From positions 124,046,470 to 124,110,469 of the forward strand of contig CM043962.1 of the NCBI GenBank assembly GCA_014529385.2: 64,000 nucleotides of DNA, in the 5' to 3' direction. Under the pieces are notes generated by a model, which was not told the origin of the DNA, made no database searches, and was given only the letters and a program-made list of their open reading frames with translations. Positions 12,100-24,209 of this stretch are shown here, one piece after another (position 1 is the stretch's first letter; each line of letters begins with the position of its first letter). The position numbers and the translations under genes are program-made. Origin of the DNA: Adiantum capillus-veneris (taxonomy: Eukaryota > Streptophyta > Polypodiopsida > Polypodiales > Pteridaceae).

Positions 12100-13077
12100 T
12101 ATACAATGCATAATCATTAGCTCTATTAGGAATCTGCTGAGGAAGTGGAAACATATCCCCTCCCATCCTTGTTGGCTTTGGACAATAAGTGTTGATGTGC
12201 CCATCTCACCACAATTATAACAAGTAGGAATGAACCTCCTCTGTGGATCAAAACCACCTTGCCCACGACCCTGGTTAGCATTAGGATGAGCTTCACATGC
12301 CTAAACCATCCCTCTACCACGTCCACAACCACGGCAACCTCCACCACCAAGAACACTAAGTCATAATTCTGGCATCATGGTCATCATGTCTTGCATATTC
12401 CGTTGCAACTGTTCGGTGTTAGCAGCCCTTTGAATAGGTTGGCCTCCAACTTCTGCCCGATTCTCCTCCTTTTGGCTACCATTATTTTGCTCAGGGACCG
12501 CTTTCTTGTATTCATTAAGCCTTTGAGCTTTCCATTCTTTCTCTCTAGCAGGGGCGACTGCCTCCTCGAAGGTGGCAAGCCTTTTCAGCTCAACTTTGAA
12601 CTTCAGACTATCTTTTAGGTTTGCCACAAAACGGTCCTTCTTTAACATGGATGGAGGGATCTCGTTTCCCAAAGCCCGGGCCCATTTATCCCATAAACGG
12701 GTGAACTGCATGAAAAAATCATCAACACTTTGATTAGTCCTCTAAGTGTACCCCATAATTTCATGCCAAACTTTGTCAGGTACTTCGATGGATTGGTATT
12801 GTGGAAAGTATTGTGCCAAGAAAGCTTTCTTCACACGATTGTAGTCCAAAACCACCCCTGGATTTTGTGCCTGCATCAACTCCTCAAAATTGTGTAACCA
12901 AACTTTTGCCTCATCCTGTAAACTATATTGCAGCAGCCACAACAATATAGCTTGATCTAGTATATTTTGTAGCAAGAAATTGACTTCCAACTTTTCAATA
13001 AATGTCTGTACATTTTCATTAGGCAATCCATGAAACTGTGGGAACTGGTTTGCCATGTTTGATTGCCACAAAAACAC
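12100..13077 (-). pseudogene. Element C gag (broken)
   Basis: The capsid-like domain spans 13077-12361 in two frames divided by a stop near 12741. The N-terminal part begins MANQFPQFHGLPNENV at about 13055. The second part contains RLWDKWARALGNEIPPSMLKKDRF, the region that in D reads KRMCKALTPQ.. and DMMKKDRFLVG. A zinc knuckle start, PTCYNCGEMG, lies near 12220-12190. A frameshift destroys its last Cys and His. Gag would package element RNA. Confidence 0.75.
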
Positions 13078-13341
13078 TTACATGTGACGTTGGAAACTCA
13101 AGGGATGTCGATGGATCGCTCAGTACCTAATCCACCTCACACTGGGTAACCCGTCCCATAGTGCTTGGCTTCACAAAACGTCACAACCCTCCAAAGAATG
13201 CAATCCAATTATACGACCACCTCAAGTGCTGTCCACAATTTGCACATACATAGGCGGTTGTCCATAAGGACCCACATCCCATTTACATTCACTGCATGCA
13301 AAATAGACATATTTCACAGAAATTGGAGCATAGGAGCACTT

Positions 13342-13362
13342 GCTCCTCCGTGGGGCACCAAA
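13342..13362 (-). other. Element C primer-binding site
   Basis: The minus strand reads TTTTGGTGCCCCACGGAGGA just after the LTR end. Element D has the matching site TTGGCGCCCCCACGGAGGA, so the two Tat elements use the same primer type, with one base changed in the core of C. Confidence 0.75.
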
Positions 13363-13366
13363 ATGA

Positions 13367-14583
13367 TGTTAGCATGCAAACAAGAAGGAAAATGAGAACC
13401 CCTATAGCCTTGCACACACCACACCGTCGGAAAGAAACACCTCAAAGCTGCGAAAAACACCTATGTCGAACACCTGTAGAGTCGGGCGAAAAATAGCCCT
13501 AGTTCAAACCATGATTAAAATTGATGAAAACCAAGACCATAAAGATGAATCTCATGTCGTGTAGACCTCCATAGAGTATCCATATGCTTGATTCCGACAC
13601 CCGACAAGAGAGTTACAAGCTTTCGAAGTTGGGGTATCTCTCAAAAGCTCCAAAAAAGCTAGTCTCTGTTAGGAAAAAGGGTGTGCAGGAAATTATAGCT
13701 ATTAAAAGGGGATTTTTTTGGCTCTTATCCCAAGGGGTTTTGTCTCTCCTCTTAGCCAACATGGTTCTCTCCTTGGGAACCTTTTAATTGGTCCAATTTT
13801 GGCTTTTTTTGGGTCAAAAATGAGCTGTCAAGCAAGTGGGGAAAGGGGATGTCCAGTGGACCAAAAAGGTGACCAAGTGCCTGGGCAGCTGGTGTGGACT
13901 GAAAATGGCACCCCCTCTCTCCCCCAACACCCTTGAGCCCTGATTAGCAAGGCAAGGAAGCTCCATTTGCTCCTTTGATACACCCTAAGGGGGTACTCAT
14001 TCCCCCCTTATACCCTCCAATTTTCACTTGCTCCCCTCATGTGGAATTACTCCATTGCCACTTGGCACCATCCTCCCACCTCCCCACTTAGGCCTACAAA
14101 TTTTTTGTTTTGCTCCCCACATCGAGCAATCTTGGCGGAGGTGTGGTGGGTGACTCCGAGCACCGAATGCGTTGCTGTGAAGCCCGGCTCGGAGCTTATC
14201 ACTTCGACTCTTTCCAAAAATCCTCGACCACATCTTTTCTAATTAAATCCATCAAATCAGCCCACTTGCCTTGCTTTGCATGCATCCGCACCGACTTTCT
14301 AAGTAAGGAACCGCCCACTTCCAATGCATGTAACTTATGATGTATGAGCTTGATTCACCGGCTATCAAGCACGATTGAGAGTACTCATTGAAAACCAGCT
14401 TTTAAGAGTTTGACCAACCCAAAACTCTTGCAAATGACTAAGGAGAACCAAGCCTTTATATAAAATTTTTACAAGAGCACTTTGAAAACTCAAAGCATTA
14501 TGTACATCTATGTACCCGAGGCTAGTGAGCAAGCTTTTTAGATTGGACTAGTGACTTTATCTTCATCCAAAAAATGCATGACA
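13367..14583 (-). repeat. Element C 5' LTR
   Basis: It begins (minus strand) TGTCATGCATTTTTTGGATG at 14583 and ends GCATGCTAACA at 13367, a few bases before the primer site. Its length of 1217 bp is close to the 1140 bp of element D. The right edge is confirmed by the abrupt end of element F homology. A possible TATA motif (GGGTATAAGG) lies near 14000, minus strand. Confidence 0.78.
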
Positions 14584-15354
14584 ACGGTATGTACCATCTT
14601 TCTTTTGCACTAAAAGGACTGAAGAACAAAAGGGAGAGGAGCTAAACCTCACCATCCCTTTGTCTACCAATTCTTGTACTTGACTCATAATCTCCTCTTG
14701 TTGAGCTTGGGAAACTTTATAAGGAGGCTTGTTATGCGGTGAGCTTCCTGGTAAGAGCTCAATTTGATGGTCATCATCCCCTCATTTTGGAGGTAAATCC
14801 ATAGGGATATCATCGATGAAAACATCTTGGAATCCATTTAGAAAGTAGACAAGTCTAACTTTTTTTTATTCTTACCATTTTCATTTGATAAATCATTAGC
14901 GTCATTAGTCGATTCTTTGACAAAAATCATGTACACAAAAATCGAGCTTTTCATTGGCTTATCAAAATCTGGTGAACTTACAAGTGGTATAGTACGACCA
15001 GACTCATTAGCATCTATATACATGTTCTTTCCCGTGTAGATGAAGTAGATTCTCCTTTCAGGGAACTTTATGTTGGCATCCATGAGATCAAACCATGGCG
15101 TCCCTAGGATAACATCCTCATGTTGGAGAGGAGAGATGAAAATGTCTTCTTTGTCGACATAGCTTTGGACATGAAGCCTCAACTTCCCAATCAAGGGAGT
15201 AACGGAGGCTTGTTGTCCCTTGAAAGCTGTGCCAGCCCCCATTACAATATCTCCCATCTCAAAAGCTTGAATGCCCAACCTGGTGGCCAACTCCGTTGAT
15301 ATGAAGTTGTGAGTAGAGCTAGGGTGAAACAAGATGAAGGCATCATGCTCCCTT
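14584..15354 (-). pseudogene. Element F (chromovirus), protease and first part of RT
   Basis: This is the downstream piece of a chromovirus split by element E; the gag piece lies at 56395-57560. The frame 15332-14838 matches the protease of element G (ELATRLGIQAFEMGD, then GTPWFD in the closing loop). The active site reads FHPSSTHNF where G has FDPGSTLNF, so the catalytic Asp and Gly are both lost. Downstream the RT lead-in can be followed in broken frames through QAQQEEIM-like and LVDKGMV-like segments to GATGGTACATACC at 14584, where the LTR of element C begins. The rest of RT is not in the window. Confidence 0.85.
15350..15354. repeat. Target-site duplication of element E, left copy
   Basis: CCCTT directly precedes the LTR start TGTGGGACGGG. 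The same five bases follow the other LTR at 56395-56399. Removing E and one copy restores a gap-free alignment of F to element G. Confidence 0.9.
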
Positions 15355-16232
15355 TGTGGGACGGGTGTCTAACCTCACTCCTATCTTATTGCAGATGTAG
15401 CGAGAACCACAAATAAATTGCCAATCCAAGGGACAAAGCTGAGTCAACTAGTGCATAGAGGCTACAATAGATTGTCAATCTCTTGGAAAACAACAAACAA
15501 CTCACATCTAACTCAGGCTACACTCAAATGACAGAAATCACCAAGAGCCAATCGCTCATTGACAAACAAATCACATCCGTTACAACATCAAATGACATCC
15601 AAACGTAACAAAACTTCTAGGACATGTTAATAAGACCTAAGCACACATGATTATGGTCTCAAATCCCACTTTAGATTAACTGCAAAAATCACAATTATTA
15701 ACAGCAGTGGATTTTTGACCTAGTCCTTTTCGACTCAGAATGCATCTAAATGCTTAGCAATGATGCCCCAATACCCTGCCTATGCTTAGTTTTTTATTTT
15801 GAAATGTAAATTTCTACTTATGATGAAGTTAGGCCATGGGTCTCGGCGACGCCAAAAGCTACAAAATATCGTGCGGTTGCAACCAACAGATGCGACTGCA
15901 ATGTGACAACCGGAGAGGGAGTACAAAGCGTGAGAAGGAGAGAAGTGAGCGTCGTTAGCTCATGTTGTGTATTTCATTATCCAAAAACTTAATAATAACT
16001 TACAAAAATTGGCTTTTATACCTTAGCCAAGGTTTTTGGTGGTCAAAACGAATAATCTCGGAGCTCTAACTAAAGAGAGGTTGATACAATCTAGAAGCTT
16101 GTATCCGCGGCTCATCAATTACAAAGTTTGTCCGAAAAATAGGAGTTACAATATTCCCGATTCATCAAAATAATAAATGTTTTTACAATGAGATCTCTAA
16201 AAAATAGTATCCAAGTTAGCTTGCTACTAAAA
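15355..16232 (-). repeat. Element E 3' LTR
   Basis: It aligns along its whole length with the 5' LTR at 55488-56394, with scattered substitutions and small gaps. The minus-strand start reads TTTTAGTAGC where the 5' copy has TGTTAGCAGC, so the TG end is mutated. A TATA box, GGTATAAAAGCC, lies at 16022-16011 (minus). It ends in CCCACA, next to the CCCTT duplication. Confidence 0.9.
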
Positions 16233-16250
16233 TTCCCCCCCTCCTCGCCT
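16233..16250 (-). other. Element E polypurine tract
   Basis: The minus strand reads GGCGAGGAGGGGGGGAA directly before the 3' LTR. This is the expected primer for plus-strand DNA. Confidence 0.85.
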
Positions 16251-16271
16251 GTGTTGTCCCTTGACATAGCT

Positions 16272-19200
16272 TTATGGGCTGAAATAATCTTCGGTTTGAT
16301 GACTAGCGAGGTGGTCTTTAAGTGCATGTAAAGCGTTCTCATATCTCATCTTTCTTTCTTTGTCTGGAACCTGCAAAAATTGCATGGTGATTCTATTCTT
16401 GAGCTCAATGGCTGAGTAGCCTATGAATCTGGAAGTTAGGTTGCTGATCACTGGCCCAAAAATCTTCCTTCGCCAAGTGAAAAACCCTCTATAGAACGCT
16501 TCCTCAAATGACAACATATTGTGAGATGGAAAGAACATGCAGCGGGCGTAGAAGCCATAAAGGACTTCTTTGGAAGGTTGACCGTTGAGGTCGTAGCAAA
16601 GACATTTATTTCCCTCGAGGAACAACATCCATGGTGCTCTTGCTTGCTCTGGCTCATGTGAAAATCTTCAATGCATGTGAGCAACATTCGACAAATTTTA
16701 TGAAGCATAGCACATGAGAGATCAGGGAGACTATTGAAGAATTCCATGGCGCCCGTTAGGGTTTTCACCATGTATTCCTCTGACAGTGTTCCCTTTTCTG
16801 GGGCTGGCAATCTTGGATAATTCAACCATGTAGGCCACTTCTTTGTCATTGCTTCATGTGCTTGCCATGTCCTTACTCTGGGTACAAGACAAAAAGTAAG
16901 GTCTTTTTGAAGTACTGCAGGTGATCTTGTGAACAGAATCAAATATCTGGGATTCTTGTTCAGCCAGCTCTTTCTCCACTTGGGGTGGACTTCCTATGCA
17001 CCTGTTGCTTGCATGTCTTTATATAGTCGTTTCTTGACCTATAGTAGCTCTACCTCGATCAAGGGATATGGCAATGATTGTTGATGCCATTGTGCATTGA
17101 TTTGGTTGGGAGTGAGTTGAGTAACATTGACTTAATGGAGAACTCTCAAATCCCAATCCATCGTTGCTTTTGATTGTTCATCTATTTCTTGAGCAACCTA
17201 CTCCTTAAGTGCATCTTCTTCAGCTTTTGACAACTGGACCATTGGCACTTGATCGGCTTCTGTTATTGGTACCTGAAAGTATTCTTCTTGTCCTAGCCCT
17301 TCTACCAGTTGTGTTTCCATCTCCGCAAAAGAGACTGAGGAGATTTCAATGTTCGGTTTCTTAGATGTACCTGCTTCTTCTTGTGTCTCTTGTTGTCCAT
17401 CTCGCAACAGCTGATTAACTCTCTTGAGCTTTGCTATCGCCTTGAGCACCTGTTCCTCTCTTTGTGACTGCTCTAGCTCGGGATCTTTATTCTTCTTTTC
17501 TAATGCTTTATATACTTTGTCTGTACCTTTGATCGAGGCAACTGTGGGATTTTCTCTTATTTGTCTCGCAAGAAGGTTGCCTAATCATTGATCCCTTGCT
17601 TTGAATATTGCAGTGAAGCATTTTCTACGTCGAGCTGCACTTGGATCTTTTGAACTTACACAGTTGTAGTTAAGAGTTCATTAATAACCTCTGTCAGTTT
17701 TTCGTCTTTTGTCTTAAAGGCATTTGTTAACTTCGTGAGAAGTTCACCTAATTCCTCCATTTGCTTTTGTTGCTTCTCTTTGGCTAGCTGGTGTTGTTCA
17801 ACTTCAGCTCTGAGCTCTTGGATTTGTCTTTGCAGATCGATGATGACAGTCATTCTGTCCTTTAGCTCTCCTTAGAGAGCGTCGATGACCATCTCCAACT
17901 CTCTATCCTTAGGACTGCGGCTAAGTGCTGTGGTTCACATTTTCTCAGTCATTTCTTGCATCTGTTTGGTGTATTCATATACTTGTAGAATAACTTCATC
18001 ATTTGTCTACCAGTCTTCATGATCTGTCGGCTGCCTAGATGTTTCAACAATATCTATGTGTGGCTCCTTGGGTGGGGTTGCGGTTGCTTTGGCTGCTTTG
18101 TCTTCTTGAGGCTTTGTGGATGCCTTGACCGTTTCTTGTTGGGTGGTTGTAGAAGGGGTGGTTTCAGTTTCTATTGACTTGGGTTGCTCAAACTTTGTTG
18201 CCTCCTCTTGTTTAGGTTCCTTTTCTTTGGCTTGCTCGCCCTATGGTTCAGGTCAGGCTCCTTTTCCTTGGCTTGCTTGCCCTCTTTGGGTCTAACTATC
18301 GGTGAAGGTGGAGGGCTGGGCATGGGGTGGTCTGCCTGTTTTGTATATGGTGATGATGGTCTAGGAGACATCTCACCCTGTTCGTGCTGGCTTTTACTTT
18401 TTTGGGCCACTTTAGCTTGTCTCTGCTGCTCCGTCGCATCTTCCCTTACTTTTCTTTCTGCTTTGAGCTTCTTTTTGCTTTAATGCTTGCTGGTACATGC
18501 GTTCAAGAGAATCCTTGGGATCTTTTGGTTCTCTCCTGGCAGGATTCTTGGTTCGGGAGCCTTTTATATCTCTTGGAACCCACCGTGCTAGGTCCTCACC
18601 TGCAGCTTGGCGGCTTCTTTCACAGGTCTATTTTTTCCTTTCAAACCTCGCTTTCTTTTGCTGAGGTTCTTCCTGATGTGCAACCACTGCCTTCTTCTTC
18701 ATCTCCTCTCTTCTGGCTCTCTTCTCTTCATTGTCTAAGGTTTTTCTGCTAGGTGCTTCATGGGAGCTTTTTGCAGACTCCTCATTAGATTTGTAAACTC
18801 TTTTTGTCGACCTTGCAGTTCTTGGAGATGGCTGTGCTGACACTATCCATTTGTTTTGATCTGGGGTAGGTGGCAAATTGCCTGCCATGCCAATAGCATG
18901 GTATGCTATTTTCGTGAGTACCTCGGGTGTACCTAGGTAAGTGATCTTGCCCTCTTTCTTGGTACCCTTCAGCGTGGATAGCACATACTACACGTGATCA
19001 ATGGGTTGCCTGGTTGTCGACTTCAACACTTGTGTGAAGGTAATGGCAACTACGTGATTGGGTATTGTGTACCTTGGTGATCTCTTTGCTAGAAGTGGAA
19101 GTGTTGATGATATAACCGTGCTGGTTCTTCCACCAACTTTTGGATGAGATCAGAAAATGTTGCCCGCAGCAGTCTCCTTGGTGAAGGTACCTGCTTTCTT

Positions 19201-19668
19201 TCTGTCTCTGGCCCTCATTGTCATCTCCTGTGTTGGCAACTTGAGAGCCTCATCCACAATTTTGTTCATTATCACTACTTCTACCTTGTGCCCTTGTTGG
19301 TCAGTAATTTGGGTTGATCCGTCTTCCTTGATTGTAGACAGGAGCTCATAGGCTTCTGAAAGTCTACACCACACGGTTCTTGGTCGTAGAATTCTTTGAG
19401 TCCGAGCCTTCTATTAGCTTCTTTTGTTTCGGGCCTTGTCGCGACATCATAGATCTCTTTTGGCAACAGCTGCAGCTCTACCTGGTGTCCTTCTTCACTT
19501 TTAAACCTGCCTGTGGAAACTGTGGCGTTGTTTTCTTCAAGCTGTTCTCTGGATAAATATGTTGCCTTGGCTGTTTTTACTGAAAAGGGGTCCAATTGAT
19601 ATGGTGGCAGTTGTTGTAGCTTCTCTTTTTTGGGATACCCTCTTCTTGGCCTTCTCCATAGCTTGCAT
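16272..19668 (-). pseudogene. Element E ORF3: large coiled-coil protein after the integrase (decayed)
   Basis: A chain of minus-strand frames between the palindrome region and the polypurine tract looks like one long decayed ORF. A plausible start is at 19668 (MQAMEKAKKRV). Part 1 (19595-19150) contains LSREQLEENNATVS and NKIVDEALKLPTQEM. Part 2 (18984-18171) is Lys/Glu/Pro/Ser-rich and probably disordered. Part 3 (17853-17198) is a Gln/Glu/Leu-rich coiled coil (LQRQIQELRAEVEQHQLAKE). Part 4 (16942-16272) is a compact-looking C-terminal domain, with LVPRVRTWQAHEAM and LSFEEAFYRGFFTWRRKIFG, ending YFSP before a stop. No signal peptide or membrane segment is seen, so it does not look like an envelope protein. 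Element H has a coiled-coil ORF in the same place. I do not recognise the family. Confidence 0.6.
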
Positions 19669-19831
19669 TGCTCTTGTTAAGTGAATAGAGTGCCAAAGTT
19701 AGAAAATTAGAAAATTACCGCTCTGAAATGCCCTTCACCCTGAATTGTTGACAAATTTTTGAACATGCATAGATGCATAAAAACATGTAAAGATCAAAAT
19801 CATAAAGTCCAAGCAAAATTTTGTAACAAAA

Positions 19832-20148
19832 GTAAATAATCGTGATTATTTACAGCTGATAATTTTTTCCAACCTTTTGCAATTTTGACATCATAGGCTT
19901 GAAATACATATCAATTAGATACTCTAAGTGAAAGGTGGGCTCATTTGAGTGCATTGGGTGAGAATGGTGCAAGATTTAGGCTTTCAGTCTTTGAAACAAT
20001 AGATATAAAGGAATTTTGAGATTTTGAGCTTCAAATTTGTTCAAACATGGTTAGTGGGCTTAGGACATCACGTGCTTTGGTCCCAATATGGCACAATTGC
20101 AATTTCCCTCCATCTTGGCAAAAAAGTAAATAATTTTGATTATTAAAT
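19832..20148. repeat. Two copies of the element E palindrome, 3' side
   Basis: Arms GTAAATAATC and GATTATTTAC around GT occur at 19832-19853. A decayed copy starts at 20126, 294 bases on. The palindrome and spacing are the same as in the E leader at 53912-54792. Another copy lies at 34251-34272. These flank the block that carries element D. Confidence 0.8.
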
Positions 20149-21003
<855 letters not shown>

Positions 21004-21305
21004 AGCCTCAAAGTAAGAATCTTTTAATTACACTTGACATGCTCTACACATGGATCTACAAGACTGAGAAAAAAACTCAACCTCACACTATGTTGATAGT
21101 ACTTATTATAATATTTGATGTACTATGAAGCCTACTTTACCATTTTTACATAGATATTTTGTAATGTCGCTATTTTCAAAGTTCTGTCTATGGTTGGATG
21201 TGGGCTACCACCATAGAAGACATGGAACAGTGGTCATGCCTTAGGATTCAAGCCATGAATGTTTTGCTTTAGGATTCAAGCCATGAATGGTGTGCTTGGT
21301 AGTCG

Positions 21306-21660
21306 ATGTATCTTCCACTTGGGTTATGCCCATTTGACGATGGCATTTGTGAAAAAGTAACTTATGTGTCGTGTCCACCCTGTGTGACAAGTAGTGCACC
21401 CAAATATTTTTTTCCCTTGTTTTTGGAAATTGCTGCCAACGCTTACATTTCCATCTATGGCTCTCATAAGTACTCTGAGATCCGACTCAATACCGTGCAA
21501 GCATTCCAAGTCATGGGAACGGTGGTGGCATCCCTCTTGGCCACTAAGGTGTTTCTTTAAGAATGTTGGGAGTGAAAATCCCCAAAGTGTGCAATTTGTT
21601 CATATTGCAATTACTATCTTTGTCTTCTCCAACATGTCCAACGTGGGACATGTACCATCG
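21306..21660 (+). pseudogene. Fragment of an FHS-type (L-fucose permease-like) sugar transporter
   Basis: The frame from 21306 reads FLEIAANAYISIYGSHKYSE, then IRLNTVQAFQVMGTVVASLL, then ATKVF. After a one-base frameshift near 21557 it continues FKNVGSENPQSVQFVHIAIT and FVF. This matches my recollection of the FHS branch of the major facilitator superfamily: the LE-AANP motif in one helix, a Gly-Pro-Pro loop, SEIRLN-AQ, then GTVVAP-LAS-VFF and a following VQWVYL-IA helix. That pattern is common in fungal fucose/glucose permeases. Only about 100 of roughly 450 residues remain, with a frameshift and no flanking exons, so it is a dead fragment. It lies in the foreign block inside element E. Upstream residues to 21306 do not match clearly. 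Confidence 0.6.
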
Positions 21661-21779
21661 AAATATAGTTTTCATCATGGTCAACAAAGCACGTCTACAG
21701 ATGAAGCAATCGGACTAGTTGGCACTTCAGCCTTACTCGTGGAGAGAAGGAAAACATCTAAAGCAAAGTGGTGAACATA

Positions 21780-22246
21780 AAGTCTGCGAAATTCTCCCTC
21801 TAAAAAGGATGAACCAATGCATCTCCAAATCCCACTAACCAACTCAAATTTTAGTTTTAGTATCTTTAATTGATAGACAATGAGTCTTCTAATGAAAAGC
21901 TACGTTTTTTTTCATCTTTGGAGATATTTAATATGAAAACTAGGGGTATTTTGAGAATATTTTGATGCGGTGGGGATGGGTGGCCATGGCATGAGATTGA
22001 TGATGCACCTCATGCGCCATTTTCTGAAGAACGACGGGGAACACAAGCTATTTGGGTCAATCAGAGGGGCCGCCGTCTTGCTGAAGAAATGACGGTGCAC
22101 ACAAGTTTAGACTAGATGCACTACAGAGCGGGACATAGGTTCACTTCTTTGACGGATGGATCATGGGAGGAATGGAGGTTGCAAAGTGAGCACGTATTTA
22201 TAAGAAATATAAATGATTGGGAGAGTGAAAATGTGTGGGTTTGCAT

Positions 22247-22247
<1 letters not shown>
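21780..22247. other. Non-coding stretch
   Basis: No recognisable gene or repeat boundary. The short frames on either strand have no familiar content. Confidence 0.4.
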
Positions 22248-22344
<97 letters not shown>

Positions 22345-22363
22345 GAAGAAGAAGAAGAAGAAG
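22248..22363. repeat. Compound microsatellite (GT)n(GA)n(GAA)n
   Basis: GT units to about 22287, GA units to about 22341, then GAA units to 22363. The GT-to-GA order and strand are the same as at 20882-21001, 1.3 kb away. Confidence 0.97.
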
Positions 22364-22880
22364 GTAATGGTTATTCAACTAATGAACATGTAGCGCAAGC
22401 TAATGAGCCTGTATCGGAGCCACTAGCTGTAGCAGCTCCTCTTGAAGAAGGAAGAAATAGCTGAAGATTCAAATAAGCTGGTGGATGGTCCCATTGAGCC
22501 AGTGACCATCGATGGTACCTCTATTGCTACTGATGACCAATAGAATATTGTGATGCACAAGATGTTAGTTACATGCTTGTTTTATTTGAAAAAATGTGCA
22601 TGCTCCCTTGTAATCGTAGCTGATGAGTTGTATTCTTATCAGTATGTTGTTGCATACATTGCATCAGTTGGAAACTGCATTTATCTTTAAGATTCTCATG
22701 GCTTGGGTCTTGCGGAGATGAGATGTCAGCATAATTCAAGCCACAACAAAACCTGGATGGAGAGCGACAGGGACAAAACACAAACCCATATCTGTAAGGT
22801 GATGAGAAAAGCATAGGGCAAGAGATTTCTAGCCAGGCAAACTAAAGTACAAGTTTAGGTTTGAAAAACGAGGGCAAAAG

Positions 22881-22922
22881 CCTCTCGATCATCTGCGCGC
22901 GCGCAGACGAGCACGAGGCTCA
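22881..22922. repeat. GC-rich imperfect palindrome
   Basis: The core TCTGCGCGCGCGCAGA (22893-22908) is a perfect palindrome, and the flanks AGCCTC and GAGGCT continue the pairing with several mismatches. It resembles the hairpin split by element D and the 120-bp palindrome at 31439. Confidence 0.7.
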
Positions 22923-23043
22923 TACGCCATGTTTTTGGCCACCCTTTTTGTTGCTCACCTTAAGGGACGCATCCCACCTACAATAAGTGAAGTGAAAATT
23001 TCTCATAGCAGCAAGAGCTCCCTAGTCATCCGCATGCACGCGG

Positions 23044-24209
23044 TGTCAGGAGTTTTTTTGAGTAAGGGATTGCGCATATGTACATACACATGCATGGTGC
23101 ATCGAATAAAGGATTACCCAATTTCCATAGCCAGGTGGTTATGTGGGGCCCACATGTGTACAGGTAGGCCACCATGTACATAGTGCATCGATTTTCACTA
23201 TTACCAGTACAAGTGTGTTTTTTCTACAATAATGAGGAGTTGGTAGCGTGTAAAACTTCTCGAGGAAGCTACCCGCGGGCCGACGACATGAGGTAAGCAG
23301 GTGCGTCAGATGGCATCTAGTGGAGTCAGGAGGTCGAACGGGGTCAAGACTTGCACGTGGATAAGTACGGACATGACGTGGATGTTTTCTTGTGATAATT
23401 ATGCAGAGAGGTCATCATGAAGACCATATTTTGGGGCCACTTCACGTGGTGGCAGGATGCATTATTGAAAAAAATTGAGTGCCAGGTGTGCGGATGATGC
23501 AAAAAGGTGACAACTATGCACTGCGAGGTCAGTTTTTGGCCTGTTCGGGGTCCGTTTGAGGTCATCTAAAAGGCCAAGGGTGCCCAACTAATAAAGCTAA
23601 GTGTGGGAACTGAAAGACAAGAGAGAAGACCAGAAATAATGTGGAGAAAAGAGGAGGAACAGCCGCAGGTGTGTTTTTGGTGTTTTTGGAGCCTGTTTTG
23701 GCCGTAAACTGCTCATCCGAGGTCGGATTTGAGCACTTTGACATTGTAGATTGGGGTTTTGGGCCGTTCCGGACACGATGGCGCTGTCCATTTTTCCAAA
23801 TTACTCACTCTTTTTCTTCTGTTTTTGTTGTATAAGTTTCTCCTATGAGTGAAGCTTCCGCTCCAATTTGTGATTGTATCTGGTATATTTTACCCATTTT
23901 CTGTGAGCTATTTGCCCATTCGTGTTGGCCCAAGCTCAATTGTATCTAAAAATCAGAAATTCTCCTCTTTTGAGCTGAGTTTTGTGTATGTGTGTGTGTG
24001 TGTGAGTCTGTGTGGAGTGGGCAAGTGGATAGTCTCTCTCCTCTCACTCCATTGGTGTATTCCCTGTCTCGGCCAGGTGTGTTGTGTAAGCCGAGTGGTG
24101 CCCCATAGTGTGTGTGTGTATCTTCCCAAGAGTGTGTGTTGGGTTGTTATAGAGTCGTTCTGTGTGTTTCCATCCCGCTCACATTCTTTTGGCGCCCCCA
24201 CGGAGGATC
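23044..24209 (+). repeat. Element D 5' LTR and primer-binding site
   Basis: The LTR is 1140 bp (23044-24183). The primer site TTGGCGCCCCCACGGAGGA starts at 24189 after a TTCTT spacer. A CTTCGAGCTTC-type repeat and short AGGTTACAGG-type repeats follow in the leader (about 24210-24330). The remaining leader to the gag start at 25248 is non-coding. Confidence 0.92.

Larger units (their letters stand above)
9925..14583 (-). mobile_element. Element C: truncated Tat-type Ty3/gypsy retrotransposon
   Basis: On the minus strand the order is LTR (14583-13367), primer site, short leader, gag, protease and RT. Homology to element D stops inside the RNase H near 9925, so the second RNase H, integrase and 3' LTR are missing. 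The right edge is sharp: chromovirus F homology ends at the base where the C LTR begins (TGTCATGCAT, minus). This shows C inserted into the RT region of F. The matching left-hand target duplication was not found because that end is lost. Confidence 0.8.

Noticed and set aside
15355-16232. Solo LTR inserted in element F
   Set aside because: The polypurine tract on one side and the partner LTR with matching CCCTT at 56395 show it is the 3' LTR of a complete element.
18184-18752. Plus-strand Leu/Ser/Phe-rich frames
   Set aside because: They are antisense shadows of the Lys/Glu-rich part of element E ORF3.
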